DNA from: Paraburkholderia bannensis NBRC 103871
GTDB lineage: Bacteria; Pseudomonadota; Gammaproteobacteria; Burkholderiales; Burkholderiaceae
Reading direction: 5' to 3'
Assembly: GCF_000685015.1 (NCBI RefSeq)
Contig: NZ_BAYA01000009.1
Coordinates: 62,001-126,000, forward strand
Length of the DNA: 64,000 nt
Part shown: piece by piece, positions 53,302-62,963 of the stretch
Layout of the letters: each line of letters starts with the position of its first letter
Position numbering within the stretch: position 1 is the first letter of the stretch
Position numbers and translations under genes: made by a program
Notes under the pieces: generated by a model
What the model saw: only the letters and a program-made list of their open reading frames with translations
Told to the model about the DNA's origin: nothing
Database searches by the model: none

Positions 53302-54309
53302 TCACCGCACCGACAGCTTCGCGCCCGAGATCAGCGAATGCATCGCGCCCGAGCCGACGCTCGCGCCGAATTTTTTCGCCACGCGGTCGGAAATGCTCTG
53401 CTTGACCGTGTAATCCACCACGTCCGGCGCCTTGATGACTTCGCGCGCGACGTAATCGGTGTCGCCGTAAGCGTCGGCGAGACCCAGCTCCACGCTCTTC
53501 TGACCCGTCCAGAAAAGACCCGAGAAGATATCGGGCGAATCCTTCAGACGCTGGCCACGCCCCGCCTTCACGGCATCGATGAACTGCTGGTGAATCTGGT
53601 CGAGCATTTCCTGCGCATGTGCGTCCATCTTCGGCGTATCGGGCGAGAACGGGTCGTAAAAGCCCTTGTTTTCGCCCGAAGTGCGCAGACGGCGCTCGAC
53701 GCCGAGCTTGTCCATCAGGCCCGTAAAGCCGAAGCCATCCATCAGCACGCCGATCGAACCGACGATGCTGGCCTTGTTCACGTAGATCTTGTCGGCGGCA
53801 GCGGCGACGTAGTAGCCGCCCGACGCGCACATATCGCCCACCACCACGTAGAGCGGAATGGCCGGGTACTTGGCGCGCAGGCGGTGGATCTCGTCGTTGA
53901 TGATGCCGGCCTGCACCGGCGAGCCGCCCGGGCTGTCGATGTGCAGGATCACGCCTGCGGTGCCGTCGTCGTCAAAGGCGCTGTCGAGCGCGCTATTGAT
54001 GTCTTCGGCGTTGGCGGGCGTATCCGACGAAATCTCCCCGTCCAGCGACACCAGCGCCGTGTGGCGGCCGCCGCCTTCGACGCGCGCCCCCGAAAAGTCG
54101 AGCACCGTCCACGCGATCAGCACCAGCACGGCAAGGAACGCGAAGCGAAAGAAGATCTTCCAGCGCCGCGCCGCACGCTGCTCGTGGATGGCGGCCATGG
54201 CGATGCGCTCGAGCGCTTCGCGCTCCCAGCCGCCATTGCCGGCTTCCACCTTGCCCGAATGCATGGGGCGCGGCGGCTCGTTTGAATCGGGGGTCGGTTT
54301 ATCTGACAT
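53302..54309 (-). CDS. sppA: Signal peptide peptidase SppA-type S49 protease
   Basis: This 335-residue membrane-anchored protease of family S49 is thought to degrade cleaved signal peptides. A polar N-terminus precedes one transmembrane segment (about 52-70, IFFRFAFLAVLVLIAWTVL). The Ser/Lys dyad is visible: Ser163 in MCASGGYYVAAAADK and Lys215 in SGENKGFYDPF. IDSPGGSPVQAG gives the conserved substrate-binding strand. It is the short, single-domain type, like Bacillus SppA; E. coli SppA is twice as long. It is 27 bp after the Rieske gene and last in its operon. Confidence 0.95.
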   Translation of the reverse strand: MSDKPTPDSNEPPRPMHSGKVEAGNGGWEREALERIAMAAIHEQRAARRWKIFFRFAFLAVLVLIAWTVLDFSGARVEGGGRHTALVSLDGEISSDTPANAEDINSALDSAFDDDGTAGVILHIDSPGGSPVQAGIINDEIHRLRAKYPAIPLYVVVGDMCASGGYYVAAAADKIYVNKASIVGSIGVLMDGFGFTGLMDKLGVERRLRTSGENKGFYDPFSPDTPKMDAHAQEMLDQIHQQFIDAVKAGRGQRLKDSPDIFSGLFWTGQKSVELGLADAYGDTDYVAREVIKAPDVVDYTVKQSISDRVAKKFGASVGSGAMHSLISGAKLSVR

Positions 54310-54336
54310 GCGTAGGTGTTTGAATCGGCGAGGAAA

Positions 54337-54741
54337 TCAGTTCGGGGTCGGAAGCAGGTCGTGATCCGGCAGCCAGAATACAGCACGGCCCTCAGGCGTG
54401 TCGCGTTCCTCGACGCGCACCGCGCGCAGACGCCCGCCGCGGCAAGGGCCGCCCACGCATTTGCCGGTTTCCGGCTGATAGATTGCGCCGTGCGTGGCGC
54501 ACATCAGATAGAGCCCCGACGATTCGAAGAACTGCCCTTCGACCCAGTCGAGTTCCATCGGCACATGCGCGCAGCGGTTCAGGTAGCCGTAGGCCTCGCC
54601 GCCGAAGCGCACGAAGAACACCACGGCCGGGCCGCCCGCGTAGGTCGCGTTCACGCGCACGCCCGCGCCGCCGTCGGCGAGATCCCCGGCGGCGCATACG
54701 CGCACGGGGGCGTGCTGGCTCACGGCTGCGCTCTCGCTCAT
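54337..54741 (-). CDS. Rieske [2Fe-2S] domain protein
   Basis: This small 134-residue ferredoxin-like protein has the Rieske ligands Cys57-x-His59 in NRCAHVPMELDW and Cys81-x2-His84 in MCATHGAIYQP. The spacing fits the family. Additional cysteines in GKCVGGPCRGGRL follow the cluster motif. The redox partner is unknown. Its start overlaps the gph stop by 4 bp (ATGA), so it is translationally coupled to gph. It may belong to the same operon as sppA and rluC. Confidence 0.9.
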   Translation of the reverse strand: MSESAAVSQHAPVRVCAAGDLADGGAGVRVNATYAGGPAVVFFVRFGGEAYGYLNRCAHVPMELDWVEGQFFESSGLYLMCATHGAIYQPETGKCVGGPCRGGRLRAVRVEERDTPEGRAVFWLPDHDLLPTPN

Positions 54742-55397
54742 GCGTGCTCCCGCAGCCACGCTGCGAGTTCGGCTACATCGGCTGCGATGAACTGGGGCGC
54801 GAGCGCCTCCAGGGATGACGCCGAGTGCGCGCCATAACCCACGCCCACGCCCGCAACGCCCGCGTTTGCGGCCATCTGCAAGTCGTGCGTCGTGTCGCCG
54901 ATCATCACGGTGCGGCCCAGATCCTGCCCCAGTTCGCGCGTGAGTTCGTGCAGCATCGCGGGATGCGGCTTCGAGAAAGTTTCGTCGGCGCAACGCGTGC
55001 CGTCGAAGAGACTCGTGAGGTTCGCATCGGCCAGCGCACGATTCAGGCCCACGCGGCTCTTGCCCGTCGCCACGCCGAGCAGATAGCCGGTGTCGCGCAG
55101 TTCAGTGAGCATTTCGCGCACGCCCGCGAACAGCTCGGTCTGCTGATCCTTGAGCAGATAGTGGACGCGATAACGCTCCACGAGGCGCGGGTAATCGGCC
55201 GGATCGAGCGTGGGCGCGGCGATCTGCAACGCCTCGCGCAAGCCGAGTCCGATCACGTAGCTCGCCGCCTCGTCGCCGGGCACGGGCAGGCCCAGGTCGC
55301 GGCAGGCGGCCTGGATGCTGCGCGTGATGTGGGCGGTCGAGTCCATCAGCGTGCCGTCCCAGTCGAACACAATCAGGTCAAATTGCTCTCGGGCCAT
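54738..55397 (-). CDS. gph: HAD family hydrolase, phosphoglycolate phosphatase-like
   Basis: Gph-like HAD enzymes remove phosphate from 2-phosphoglycolate or related small phosphates. The 219-residue protein has motif I VFDWDGTLMDS with Asp12 nucleophile and Asp14, cap-domain sequence DPADYPRLVERYR, motif II VATGKSR, Lys motif SKPHPAML and motif IV MIGDTTHDLQMAANAG. The start MAREQFDLIV was chosen because the upstream 18 residues are not conserved. It follows rluC by 142 bp in the same direction. Substrate specificity cannot be read from sequence, so the symbol is by resemblance. Confidence 0.85.
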   Translation of the reverse strand: MAREQFDLIVFDWDGTLMDSTAHITRSIQAACRDLGLPVPGDEAASYVIGLGLREALQIAAPTLDPADYPRLVERYRVHYLLKDQQTELFAGVREMLTELRDTGYLLGVATGKSRVGLNRALADANLTSLFDGTRCADETFSKPHPAMLHELTRELGQDLGRTVMIGDTTHDLQMAANAGVAGVGVGYGAHSASSLEALAPQFIAADVAELAAWLREHA

Positions 55398-55539
55398 ACG
55401 GTCCTTCTCCAAACACTGTTGTTCTTGAGTCCGGCGTTTATACCCGGTCAAATTCTTTCGTCGGGCCGCATTGTGCCCATTCGGCTGGCAATGCGGCCGC
55501 TGCGTGCCGCTGAGCGAGCCTTCGCAGATGATTCAACCC

Positions 55540-56568
55540 TCATTCGGGTTGCGGCGCCGCGTAGTCCCCGCCCGCCGCTTCGCGCTGCGCGCGCAGCTCG
55601 TCGACGAAACGCCGCAGCTCCGGCGGCAGCGGCGCTTCAAACTGCAGCGGCACGCCCGTGATCGGATGCGTGAGCTTGAGCCGGTGCGCGTGCAGGAACA
55701 TGCGCTTGAGGCCTGGCTTCGCGTTGGTGCGCGCGAGCGCCTTGTTCAGCGCGAAATCGCCGTACTTGGCGTCGCCCACGATCGGCAGCTCCAGATGCGC
55801 CAGGTGCACGCGGATCTGGTGCGTGCGGCCGGTCTTGAGCTCGGCTTCGAGCAGCGCGTACTGCGGCCAGCGCTCCACGAGATTGAAGACCGTATGCGAG
55901 GGCTGGCCATCCGGCTGCACGCGCACGCGGCGCTCGCCTTCCGGGGTCAGGTACTTGTGCAGCGGCTCCTTGACCGCGCGACGGCGGCCCCAGTCGCTCG
56001 CCCAATCGCCGTGCACGCAGGCGTAGTAGCGCTTGTCGGTCTTGTTGTCGCGCATCTGCTCGTGCAGGCCGACCAGCGCCGCACGCTTTTTCGCCAGCAT
56101 CAGCACGCCCGACGTCTCGCGATCCAGCCGGTGCACGAGTTCAAGGAATTTGGCCTGCGGACGCGCCTGACGCAGCTGCTCGATCACGCCGAACGCCACG
56201 CCGCTGCCGCCGTGCACGGCGACACCTGCGGGCTTGTCGATCACCAGCATCGCCTCGTCCTCGTAGAGCACCTTGAACTCGGCAGCGGGCACCGGCGCGG
56301 ACTCTGGCGCTGTTTTTTCGGCGATACGAATGGGCGGCACGCGCACGAGGTCGCCCAGTTCGAGGCGGTACTGCGCGTCGACCCGGCCCTTATTCACGCG
56401 CACTTCGCCGCTACGCAAAATGCGATAAATGTGGCTTTTCGGCACGCCTTTGCAGACGCGCAGGAGGAAATTGTCGATGCGCTGACCGGCTGCGCCATCG
56501 TCGATCTCGACGATGGAAACCTGGTCACTTGCGACCTGATTCTGGGATATTTTGCCTAACCCTTTCAT
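55540..56568 (-). CDS. rluC: 23S rRNA pseudouridine synthase RluC
   Basis: RluC converts uridines 955, 2504 and 2580 of 23S rRNA to pseudouridine. The 342-residue protein has an N-terminal S4 domain (QRIDNFLLRVCKGVPKSHIYRIL, then GEVRVNKGR) and the RluA-type catalytic domain with the Asp in LVHRLDRETSGVLML. KTGRTHQIRVHLAHL and AKYGD complete the motif set. The start MKGLGKISQNQ was chosen over an upstream ATG inside the shared rne promoter region. The long Ala/Asp C-terminus (DELRAQREAAGGDY) is slightly extended. It diverges from rne. Confidence 0.94.
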   Translation of the reverse strand: MKGLGKISQNQVASDQVSIVEIDDGAAGQRIDNFLLRVCKGVPKSHIYRILRSGEVRVNKGRVDAQYRLELGDLVRVPPIRIAEKTAPESAPVPAAEFKVLYEDEAMLVIDKPAGVAVHGGSGVAFGVIEQLRQARPQAKFLELVHRLDRETSGVLMLAKKRAALVGLHEQMRDNKTDKRYYACVHGDWASDWGRRRAVKEPLHKYLTPEGERRVRVQPDGQPSHTVFNLVERWPQYALLEAELKTGRTHQIRVHLAHLELPIVGDAKYGDFALNKALARTNAKPGLKRMFLHAHRLKLTHPITGVPLQFEAPLPPELRRFVDELRAQREAAGGDYAAPQPE

Positions 56569-56580
56569 TCTGAATATAAT
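56552..56580 (+). promoter_or_regulatory. Putative promoter of rne
   Basis: TTGCCT (56552-56557) and a perfect TATAAT (56575-56580) are separated by 17 bp. The -35 half lies inside the start of divergent rluC. The inferred transcript start near 56587 gives an untranslated leader of about 840 nt. Confidence 0.6.
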
Positions 56581-57428
56581 TTGCCCAACGCTGACGCGAA
56601 GGTTGGCCCAACGGCCATAAAGTTCCCGATCCGCCCGATGGTTATCCAAGGGGGATCTTCCGGACCTGAAACCACGCGAAATGCGCAGGCAGCAAGCGAT
56701 AAACGGTTATTTTACTTGCGCCCGGGGCTGGTTGCTCACCCTGTCTTAAGAGAAGCAACGAGTTGCACGCACGGAACACCCGACGGCAGGGACGGCGCCC
56801 ACAGGCACGTTCGGTCGCACCGGGCTCCGACGGTAACGGAAGGTTGGTATAAAGAATTCATCCGGCGCGTCGCGCCGCGCGCCCGAAGCGATTTCGATGT
56901 GGCCGCGGTACGACGCGACGGTGGCGAAAATACGGCGAGCGCCCGATTCGTCCCGGCAACGTGCGGGACATGGCGACGTCAAAAGTGTCGAGACACCCGA
57001 GGGGGAAGACGGGCGTTCCTGTTAGCTTCCCATACGCGGCCCTTCAGCAGACAGCGAAGGCCGCGAAGCAGATCCAGCCATCAGCGCGCAGTACGCGGCT
57101 GCGGTGTGTTTCCTGTTGCGGTCGTGCGTGGCGCAGTTTGCCGCCGGTGCACGTAACAGACGGATCCATGGAAGCGCAGGAAAACCGTGCCCCGGCGGCA
57201 CGTCTCTTCGCTTCTTGAAGACGTATTTCGCATGTGCCCACGCGGCCCGTCCCTGGCAACGCAACGCCGGCCGGCCGCCTCAACGGCAATTCTCCCCGCC
57301 ATCCTTCCCGCTCCAGCGTGCTTGTGAAAACACAATAAGGCGCGGCTTGCCGCTGCCCGACACTGTGCTGCCCGTCGAAGCGACGGGCGCCGTGAAGGGC
57401 GCGCGCGAAGCCGCACTGGAGTCGTTCA
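56569..57428 (+). other. rne leader region
   Basis: This 860-bp gap precedes rne. Short open frames have no family resemblance. The DNA holds several GC-rich inverted repeats and a second TATAAA-like hexamer near 56848. A GGAG site 7 nt before the rne ATG marks its end. The length and position suit the autoregulatory 5' leader known for RNase E, but no E. coli leader motif is recognisable by eye. Confidence 0.5.
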
Positions 57429-60400
57429 ATGAAACGAATGCTGTTCAACGCGACGCAGCAGGAAGAACTGCGCGTCGCCATCGTCGATGGACAGAAGCTG
57501 ATTGACATCGACATCGAAACCGCCGGTCGCGAGCAGCGCAAAGGCAACATCTACAAGGGCATCGTTACCCGCATCGAGCCGTCGCTCGAAGCGTGTTTCG
57601 TCAACTACGGCGAGGATCGCCATGGCTTCCTGCCGTTCAAGGAAGTCGCCCGCCAGTACTTCCGCGACGGCGTGGACATGCGCGGCGCGCGTATCCAGGA
57701 CGCCCTCAAGGAAGGCCAGGAACTGATCGTCCAGGTCGAAAAGGAAGAGCGCGGCAACAAGGGCGCGGCCCTGACCACGTTCATCTCGCTCGCCGGCCGC
57801 TACCTCGTCCTCATGCCGAACAACCCGCGCGGCGGCGGCGTGTCGCGCCGCATCGAGGGCGACGACCGTCAGGAACTGCGCGAAACCATGGCGCAGCTCG
57901 AACTGCCGGAAGGCATGAGCATCATCGCGCGCACGGCCGGCATCGGCCGCTCCGCCGAAGAGCTCCAGTGGGACCTGAACTACCTGCTGCAACTGTGGCG
58001 CGCCATCGAAGCCGCGTCGCAGGCAGGCACGACCGGTCAGCCCATGCTGATCTATCTCGAGTCGAGCCTCGTCATTCGCGCGATCCGCGACTACTTCCAG
58101 CCCGACATCGGCGAAATCCTCATCGACACCACCGAGATCTATGACCAGGCACGCGCCTTCATGGATATCGTGATGCCGGACAATGTCAATAAGGTGAAGC
58201 GGTATCACGACGATGTGCCGCTGTTCTCGCGCTTCCAGATCGAGCACCAGATCGAGACGGCGTATTCGCGCACCGTCCCGCTGCCCTCGGGCGGCGCGAT
58301 CGTGATCGACCACACCGAAGCGCTCGTCGCCATCGACGTGAACTCGGCACGCGCCACCAAGGGCGCCGACATCGAGGAAACCGCTGCACGCACCAACCTG
58401 GAAGCCGCCGACGAAGTCGCGCGCCAGCTGCGTCTGCGCGACCTGGGCGGCCTGATCGTGATCGACTTCATCGACATGGAGTCGGCCAAGAGCCAGCGTG
58501 AAGTCGAGCAACGCCTGAAGGACGCCCTGCGCCACGACCGCGCACGCGTGCAGATGGGCAAGATCTCGCGCTTCGGCCTGATGGAGCTGTCGCGCCAGCG
58601 TCTGCGCCCGGCCCTCTCGGAAGGCAGCCACGTCACCTGCCCGCGCTGTAACGGCACGGGTCACATCCGCGATACGGAATCGTCGGCGCTTCAGGTCCTG
58701 CGCATCATCCAGGAAGAAGCGATGAAGGAGCACACCGCGGCAATCCATTGCCAGGTGCCGGTCGAAGTGACCGCCTTCCTGCTGAACGAAAAACGTTCGG
58801 AAATCAACAAGATCGAGTCGCGCTTCAAGGTCGGCGTCGTGCTGATCCCGAACAAGCATCTGGAAACGCCGCACTACAAGCTCGAGCGCCTGCGTCACGA
58901 CGACGCGCGCCTCGACGATCCGCGTGCTTCGTGGAAGATGGCCGAGGAAGCGGCTCGCGAACTGGAATCGGAAACCGGTTACAGCAAGCGCAACGCGGAA
59001 GCCAAGCCCAAGCAGGAAGCCGCGGTGAAGGGCATCACGCCGGAGCGTCCGGCGCCGTCCGCACCCGTCAAGGCCGTCGAGGCCGCTCCCGTGGCCGCAC
59101 CGGTCGCGGCAGCAGCCGCAGGCGGTGGTTTCTTCGGCTTCATCAAGCGCCTCTTTGGTGGCGCACCGGCTGCAGCTCCCGCACCGGCGCCGGCAGCAAC
59201 GCAGGACAAGGCAGCCCGTCCGGCACGCGCCGAGCGTGGCGAGCGCACGGAGCGTGGCGACAAGGCCGCTTCGGGCGACCGTAACCGCAATCGCCGCACC
59301 GGCGGTCGCGACGCAGCAGGCCGTGGCGAAGCCGCGACCGGCACGCGTACGGGCCAGAGCCAGGGCCAGGGTCGTGCGGAACGCGAAGGCCGCGAGCCGC
59401 GCGAGCAACGTGAACCCCGCGAAGGCCGTGAGCCCCGCGAGCAACGCGAAGGCCGCGAACCGCGTGAAGCACGCGAGCCGCGCGAACAGCGTGAACCGCG
59501 TGAGCAACGTGAAGCACGCGAACCGCGTGCTCCGCGCGAGCAACGCGAGCCGCGTGAAGGCCGCGAAGGCCGTGCAGAGCGCGAGCCGCGTGAACCGCGC
59601 GAGCAGCGCATCGAACGCGTCGAGCGTGGCCAGGAACGCAGCGAGGCAGCCGAAGCCGCTCCGCGCGGCGAGCGTCGCGAACGCGGCGAACGTGCTGAGC
59701 GCGGCGAGCGCCGCCGTCAACAGCCGAGCGAAGCAGTCGAAGCACAAGAAGCACGCCTCGAAGCCGCTGGCGCTGGCGCAGGCACCGACGCTGAAACCGC
59801 GGACGCAGCACAAGCCGCCCTCACCGATGGCGTGAACCAGGCCGGTTTCGACGAAGACGGTGCCGCACCGCAAGGTGAAGAGCGCCGCCGCCGCCGTCGC
59901 GGCCGCCGTGGTGGTCGTCGCGAGCGCGATGCGGAAGGTACGGCAGCACTGGAAGGCGCAGAAGGCGAAGGTTCGGACGAAGCAGCAGCCGAAGCTGACG
60001 CGCAAGCGCCGGCATCGGAAACCGTCGTGCACACCTCGGTCGCCGAGACCGTGGTTGTGACGGCTCTGCCGGTCGCAGCCGCCGCAGCAGCAGTGGAAGC
60101 CACGCAAGCGGCTGAACCTGCGCAGGCGCCTGTTGCTCCGGTCGCTCCGGTTGAAACCGTTGCTGCTGCTCCGACTCCGGCTCCGGTTGAAACGCTTGCT
60201 CCGGCTGCGCCGGTCGAGGCAGTGGCTCCGGCAGCTGAACCCGTTGCTCCGGTTGTGCCGGTTGTGCCGGTTGTGCCGGTTGTGCCGGTTGCTCCGGTTG
60301 CAGCGGTCGAAGCCGCGCCGGTTGCTCAAGCGCCTGCTGCTGCGGTCGAAGCCCCCGCTGCCGAACTGCCGGTAGCGCGTGAAGACCGCGTCGAAGCGCC

Positions 60401-60794
60401 GCACGTCGAAGCCGTCGAAGCAGTCGAACCCGCAGCGGTCGCACAGCCCGCACCGGCTCCGGTCGAAACGCGCGTCGAAGCAGTTGAGCCGGTTCAAGCA
60501 CCGGTTCAAGCCGCCCCGGCAGCCCTGGCGCAAGTCGAAACCGCAGCACCGGCGCCCGCTGTTGCACCTGCACCTGTGGCCGCCCCGGCAGCCGCAGAGA
60601 CGGGCGCGACCCTGGCTCCGATGCTCGAATCGGCTGGCCTCGTGTGGGTGAACACCGACACCGCCAAGCTGCGCGCCGCGCAGGAAGCCGCGGCCCAGGT
60701 GGTCAAGCCCGCGCGCGTGCCGCGCGAGCGCAAGGCGCTGGCGCCGGTCGACGCAGCACCGATGCAGCAAGTGGAAACGTCCCGTCAAGGCTAA
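57429..60794 (+). CDS. rne: Ribonuclease E
   Basis: RNase E cleaves single-stranded RNA in mRNA decay and rRNA/tRNA maturation and organises the degradosome at the inner membrane. The 1121-residue protein has the conserved catalytic half (about 1-510): S1 domain ([20 protein letters not shown]), catalytic Asp303 in AIDVNSA and Asp346 in DFIDME, and the zinc-link CPRCNGTG with Cys404 and Cys407, all at the same numbers as in E. coli. The C-terminal 600 residues are disordered: Arg/Glu/Pro repeats (about 657-730) and then a long Ala/Pro/Val region. It likely binds RNA and partner enzymes. A strong terminator follows. Confidence 0.97.
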   Translation: MKRMLFNATQQEELRVAIVDGQKLIDIDIETAGREQRKGNIYKGIVTRIEPSLEACFVNYGEDRHGFLPFKEVARQYFRDGVDMRGARIQDALKEGQELIVQVEKEERGNKGAALTTFISLAGRYLVLMPNNPRGGGVSRRIEGDDRQELRETMAQLELPEGMSIIARTAGIGRSAEELQWDLNYLLQLWRAIEAASQAGTTGQPMLIYLESSLVIRAIRDYFQPDIGEILIDTTEIYDQARAFMDIVMPDNVNKVKRYHDDVPLFSRFQIEHQIETAYSRTVPLPSGGAIVIDHTEALVAIDVNSARATKGADIEETAARTNLEAADEVARQLRLRDLGGLIVIDFIDMESAKSQREVEQRLKDALRHDRARVQMGKISRFGLMELSRQRLRPALSEGSHVTCPRCNGTGHIRDTESSALQVLRIIQEEAMKEHTAAIHCQVPVEVTAFLLNEKRSEINKIESRFKVGVVLIPNKHLETPHYKLERLRHDDARLDDPRASWKMAEEAARELESETGYSKRNAEAKPKQEAAVKGITPERPAPSAPVKAVEAAPVAAPVAAAAAGGGFFGFIKRLFGGAPAAAPAPAPAATQDKAARPARAERGERTERGDKAASGDRNRNRRTGGRDAAGRGEAATGTRTGQSQGQGRAEREGREPREQREPREGREPREQREGREPREAREPREQREPREQREAREPRAPREQREPREGREGRAEREPREPREQRIERVERGQERSEAAEAAPRGERRERGERAERGERRRQQPSEAVEAQEARLEAAGAGAGTDAETADAAQAALTDGVNQAGFDEDGAAPQGEERRRRRRGRRGGRRERDAEGTAALEGAEGEGSDEAAAEADAQAPASETVVHTSVAETVVVTALPVAAAAAAVEATQAAEPAQAPVAPVAPVETVAAAPTPAPVETLAPAAPVEAVAPAAEPVAPVVPVVPVVPVVPVAPVAAVEAAPVAQAPAAAVEAPAAELPVAREDRVEAPHVEAVEAVEPAAVAQPAPAPVETRVEAVEPVQAPVQAAPAALAQVETAAPAPAVAPAPVAAPAAAETGATLAPMLESAGLVWVNTDTAKLRAAQEAAAQVVKPARVPRERKALAPVDAAPMQQVETSRQG
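59397..59620 (+). repeat. Degenerate Arg-Glu-Pro repeat region within rne
   Basis: Imperfect repeats of GAGCCGCGCGAGCAACGT and similar units encode [12 protein letters not shown] and EAREPR blocks. They map to about residues 657-730 of RNase E, the expected RNA-binding arginine-rich region. Confidence 0.8.
60252..60287 (+). repeat. 9-bp tandem repeat in rne, four copies
   Basis: GTTGTGCCG occurs four times in direct succession, encoding VVP repeats at residues 942-953 of RNase E. Copy number could vary between strains. Confidence 0.9.
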
Positions 60795-60885
60795 GGCCTG
60801 AAACGGTGCGGCACTGGAAACCGCCCGCAAGGAGGATTCCAGTGCCGAAGCCCCCAAAAGGCGGCGCTGGATACCGCGCCGCAGC

Positions 60886-60918
60886 AAAAGCCCGCCATAT
60901 ATCGGCGGGCTTTTTTTT
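60886..60918 (+). terminator. Rho-independent terminator of rne
   Basis: AAAAGCCCGCC (60886-60896) pairs with GGCGGGCTTTT (60904-60914) around ATATATC and is followed by a total of eight T residues. A separate 11-bp hairpin (60809-60847) precedes it. Confidence 0.93.
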
Positions 60919-61017
60919 GATATATCAGCGTTCACTCTCGTCGGTGTGCGACAGGTGCTTCGGCTAAAATCGAAACATTGCACGCAGTACGTCGTCATCG
61001 AGCAGCACGTAGAAACC

Positions 61018-62136
61018 ATGTCCCGACGCATCATCCCCGTTACCGATGCCCGCACCCTGCCGCCGAGCCTCCAGAGCCCGGCGGTGTCCACGCGCGCGCC
61101 ATCGGGCGAGGTGTTCGATGCGCTCGCGCGGCCGCTGCGCGACCTGCGCATTTCGGTGACCGACCGCTGCAATTTCCGCTGCGTCTACTGCATGCCGCGC
61201 GCGGTCTTCGACAAGGACTATCCGTTCCTGCCGCACTCGTCGCTGCTCACGCTCGAAGAGATCGAGCGTCTCGCACGGCTTTTCGTCGCGCACGGCGTCA
61301 CCAAGATTCGCCTCACGGGCGGCGAGCCGCTGTTGCGCAAGAACATCGAGTTCCTGATCGAGCGCCTCGCCGCGCTGCGCACGCCCGACGGCGCGCCGCT
61401 CGACCTGACGCTCACGACCAACGGCTCGCTGCTGGCCCGCAAGGCGCGCGCACTGCGCGACGCGGGTCTCACGCGCGTGACCGTGAGTCTCGACGCGCTC
61501 GACGACGCCCTGTTCCGCCGCATGAACGACGCCGATTTTTCGGTGAGCGACGTGCTCGACGGCATCGCCGCCGCGCAGGCGGTCGGCCTCGCGCCGCTCA
61601 AGGTCAACATGGTGGTCAAGCGCGGCACCAACGACAGCGAAATCGTCCCGCTCGCGCGCCACTTCCGCGGCTCGGGCGTGGCGCTGCGTTTCATCGAATA
61701 CATGGATGTGGGCGCGACCAACGGCTGGAACATGGCCGAGGTGCTCCCCTCCGCCGACGTCGTCGCGCGTATCGCCGAACACTTCCCGCTCGTGCCGCTC
61801 GAAGCGCACAGCGCCGCCGAAACGGCGCAGCGCTGGGGCTATGCCGATGGCGCGGGCGAAATCGGCGTGATCTCCAGCGTCACGCGCGCGTTCTGCGGCG
61901 ACTGCACGCGCGCGCGGCTGTCAACCGAAGGCAAGCTGTACCTGTGCCTGTTCGCGTCGATGGGCTATGACCTGCGCGCGCTCGTGCGCGGCGAAGCCAG
62001 CGACGCCGCCATTTCCACTGCCATCGCGCAGATCTGGGAACAGCGCGCCGACCGCTACTCGCAACTGCGCGGCAGCGCCGCCGCACCCGCGACGAGCGAA
62101 GAACGCCGCATCGAAATGTCGTATATCGGCGGCTGA
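61018..62136 (+). CDS. moaA: GTP 3',8-cyclase (molybdenum cofactor, MoaA)
   Basis: MoaA is a radical SAM enzyme that, with MoaC, converts GTP to cyclic pyranopterin monophosphate. The 372-residue protein has the N-terminal 4Fe-4S ligands Cys51, Cys55, Cys58 in [10 protein letters not shown], the SAM motif [13 protein letters not shown], and a second cluster in [20 protein letters not shown]. The C-terminus ends in Gly-Gly (SYIGG), as required for MoaA. The start [13 protein letters not shown] is preferred; the frame is open further upstream but has no ribosome site. It is followed by mobA after 71 bp. Confidence 0.97.
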   Translation: MSRRIIPVTDARTLPPSLQSPAVSTRAPSGEVFDALARPLRDLRISVTDRCNFRCVYCMPRAVFDKDYPFLPHSSLLTLEEIERLARLFVAHGVTKIRLTGGEPLLRKNIEFLIERLAALRTPDGAPLDLTLTTNGSLLARKARALRDAGLTRVTVSLDALDDALFRRMNDADFSVSDVLDGIAAAQAVGLAPLKVNMVVKRGTNDSEIVPLARHFRGSGVALRFIEYMDVGATNGWNMAEVLPSADVVARIAEHFPLVPLEAHSAAETAQRWGYADGAGEIGVISSVTRAFCGDCTRARLSTEGKLYLCLFASMGYDLRALVRGEASDAAISTAIAQIWEQRADRYSQLRGSAAAPATSEERRIEMSYIGG

Positions 62137-62207
62137 TCCACCGTCGCCGTCAGTCGGAGCAGTCGGAGCCGACCCGCTCCACCCTGCTCAAGCCTTGCGC
62201 CCTACTC

Positions 62208-62837
62208 ATGCCCGACACGCCCACCGCGATCCCCGCTTCCGCCATCACCGGCCTCGTGCTTGCGGGCGGGCGCGGCCAGCGCATGGGGGGCGTCGACAAG
62301 GGCCTGCAGATGCTGCACGGCCAGCCGCTCGCCGCTCACGTGCTCGCGCGTCTCGCGCCGCAGGTCGGCACGCTGGCCATCAGCGCGAACCGCAACCACG
62401 AGGTGTACGCAACGCTGGGCGCGCCCTGGCAGGCGGCCGTGCTCGCCGATACGCTGCCCGACTATCCCGGCCCGCTTGCAGGCCTGCTGGCCGGACTGCG
62501 CGCCGCGCGCACCGAATGGCTGCTGAGCGCGCCCTGCGATTCGCCGTGGCTGCCTGAAGACCTCGGCGTGCGCCTGGCCGAAGCGGCCCTCGCGCACGGC
62601 GTCGCCATCGCCACGGCAACGACCACGAACGCCGCCGGCGAAGTCAGCCTGCATCCTGTTTTCGCGCTGTTGCGCACGTCGCTGGCCGACGACCTCGCGG
62701 CCTTTCTGGACGCGGGCGAGCGCAAGGTGCGCGCGTGGTACGCGCGCCACACGGCGGCCGAAGTGAGCTTTGCCGATGAACGTGCGTTTTACAATGTCAA
62801 CTCCCTGAAGGAACTCGCCGACCTCGACCGCGCCTGA
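62208..62837 (+). CDS. mobA: Molybdenum cofactor guanylyltransferase
   Basis: MobA attaches GMP to molybdopterin to make the guanine dinucleotide cofactor. The 209-residue nucleotidyltransferase has the GTP-binding loop LVLAGGRGQRMGGVDKGLQ (about 17-34), ANRNHEVYATLG, DYPGPLAGLLAGL, CDSPWLPEDL and C-terminal FYNVNSLKELADL, all typical of MobA. It lies between moaA and moeA in a Moco cluster. Confidence 0.96.
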   Translation: MPDTPTAIPASAITGLVLAGGRGQRMGGVDKGLQMLHGQPLAAHVLARLAPQVGTLAISANRNHEVYATLGAPWQAAVLADTLPDYPGPLAGLLAGLRAARTEWLLSAPCDSPWLPEDLGVRLAEAALAHGVAIATATTTNAAGEVSLHPVFALLRTSLADDLAAFLDAGERKVRAWYARHTAAEVSFADERAFYNVNSLKELADLDRA

Positions 62838-62963
62838 CGGGCACGGCCGATCGCCACGCCATGCGCTACGCATGCACCCGGCCTCGGGCACCATCAGGAC
62901 GATCGCCGCACCTGTTGTGCGAAGTTTGTACCAACGCGTGCGGACTCGACGCTTCTCCACCTC

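Noticed and set aside
57426..61172. A 1248-codon open frame on the minus strand, covering all of rne
   Set aside because: It is a mirror of the high-GC, Arg/Glu/Ala-rich rne coding strand. It is rich in Cys, Arg and Gly runs with no domain, has no ribosome site, and its boundaries depend only on rare stop codons in GC-rich DNA. RNase E on the plus strand has exact catalytic residues.
61018..62136. A molybdenum-cofactor riboswitch upstream of moaA
   Set aside because: The space between the rne terminator and moaA is only about 100 bp and shows no structure resembling the Moco motif.
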